Source: Onchocerca lupi (Eukaryota > Nematoda > Chromadorea > Rhabditida > Onchocercidae). Taken from it: a stretch of 64,000 nucleotides of DNA. The notes below the pieces were generated by a model. That model worked only from the letters and a program-made list of their open reading frames with translations, was not told the origin of the DNA and searched no databases. A program made the translations under genes and the position numbers. Location of the stretch: contig JAOVVO010000301.1 of the NCBI GenBank assembly GCA_028564675.1, positions 1-64,000 on the forward strand, written 5' to 3'. How positions within the stretch are numbered: position 1 is the stretch's first letter; each line of letters opens with the position of its first letter. Shown piece after piece: positions 63,401 through 64,000 of this stretch.

Positions 63401-64000
63401 TTTATGAAAATTTCTCATATAATGAAATCTTTAAGAGAGAATTTTTAAGTAATAAGGCCGATAGGTTGGTTACACAGTAATTTTTCTTTTCACATGTTTA
63501 CTACTTGAATCCAAATATGAAAGTGTCATCATATTGGCATCATTTCTCGACTTCAAAATTTCATGAAAATGACCCATATTGAAGACTTCTTGGTTCACAC
63601 TATCGGAAGAATTTCAGAAAATATTTTACGGAACAGGCTGTCAAAAACAACAATAAATAACAATATCACATGCTTAAACGAAAAAGTTGCATATATAGAT
63701 GAATAGATGATGATGAGATGGCAAGAGAAGGAAACAGCATTTGAAAACTGTATATGAAAAATTATGTGAAAAATAAGATGTTAATGAAAGGAAATAATTA
63801 TTTGGCTTGGTGTTTGCGTCATAAACCTAATTGGGAAAGGGAGTCTGCTCCAATTGTTGCAAAATGGATTTCCAATACATGCAATTGGCTCAGCTGATTT
63901 TTTTTTTCCCCGATTATCACCAACTTGAGTTCCAATAATCGGCAAAGCAGTTGAAAACTCTTGTCATTTGCCATCAAACATTTTAGAAGAGGATGTATTG
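60328..64000. other. Downstream flank, no gene seen
   Basis: AT-rich sequence to the window edge with no exon chain on either strand. It begins with the unc-30 3' UTR, which includes a poly(A) run at about 60467-60495 with matching TGCA-rich flanks. Small frames at 60437-60667, 60944-61162 and 62602-62826 lack domains. Confidence 0.5.
60467..60495. repeat. Poly(A) run in unc-30 3' flank
   Basis: An A homopolymer of nearly 30 bases, about 140 bases after the unc-30 stop. It could be a length-variable tract or a trace of an inserted polyadenylated sequence. Confidence 0.75.

Noticed and set aside
1..64000. CRISPR arrays, prokaryotic operons, viral or toxin genes
   Set aside because: None is present; the spliced gene structure is eukaryotic throughout and no direct-repeat/spacer pattern was seen.

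Overview
This is an AT-rich eukaryotic window from a nematode. Ten genes were recognised from spliced, in-frame protein families, plus one unassigned gene. Several have their closest known counterparts in nematode biology: an EGL-18/ELT-6-type GATA factor, PAT-6 parvin, PIG-1/MELK kinase and the UNC-30 homeodomain protein. Introns are short to medium with TTTCAG-like acceptors, and several start codons sit a few bases after a bare splice acceptor, as expected for spliced-leader trans-splicing. A parasitic clade III (filarial-like) nematode is my best guess, but the genus cannot be set from this sequence. Exon boundaries were worked out by hand by keeping reading phase and family alignment; no transcript or database was consulted.

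Layout. 1-3.9 kb: no gene seen. 3.9-6.8 kb (-): GATA transcription factor. 6.8-14.9 kb: a long gene-poor stretch with simple repeats and a C/T- and GC-richer island at 9.8-10.9 kb. 14.9-18.4 kb (-): TM9SF3 nonaspanin. 20.4-23.1 kb (+): mitochondrial GatA amidotransferase subunit, facing tail-to-tail with 23.2-26.8 kb (-): PAT-6 parvin. 27.8-32.9 kb (-): DDX46/Prp5 spliceosomal helicase, head-to-head with 33.6-35.4 kb (+): PLP-homeostasis protein PLPBP. 36.0-38.2 kb (+): GDP-fucose transporter. 38.2-42.5 kb: gene-poor. 42.5-45.0 kb (-): mitochondrial seryl-tRNA synthetase, apparently the downstream member of a two-gene cluster whose upstream gene (45.2-46.1 kb, -) I do not recognise. 46.4-51.1 kb (+): PIG-1/MELK kinase. 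52.5-54.0 kb (+): ALKBH6 dioxygenase. 56.4-60.3 kb (+): UNC-30/Pitx homeobox protein. 60.3-64 kb: no gene seen.

How the genes relate. Most are independent housekeeping or developmental loci: two mitochondrial translation factors (GatA, SARS2), secretory-pathway membrane proteins (TM9SF3, GDP-fucose transporter), muscle attachment (PAT-6), pre-mRNA splicing (DDX46) and developmental regulators (GATA, PIG-1, UNC-30). From memory, at least pat-6, pig-1, unc-30 and egl-18/elt-6 lie on C. elegans chromosome IV, so the window looks like a conserved chromosomal (Nigon-type) block with local order reshuffled.

I found no mobile element with a recognisable protein, no CRISPR, no rRNA and no confident tRNA. 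The most unusual items are the unassigned gene upstream of SARS2, a probable 17-nt microexon in PLPBP, a GC-AG intron in DDX46, and a double hairpin element in a PAT-6 intron.
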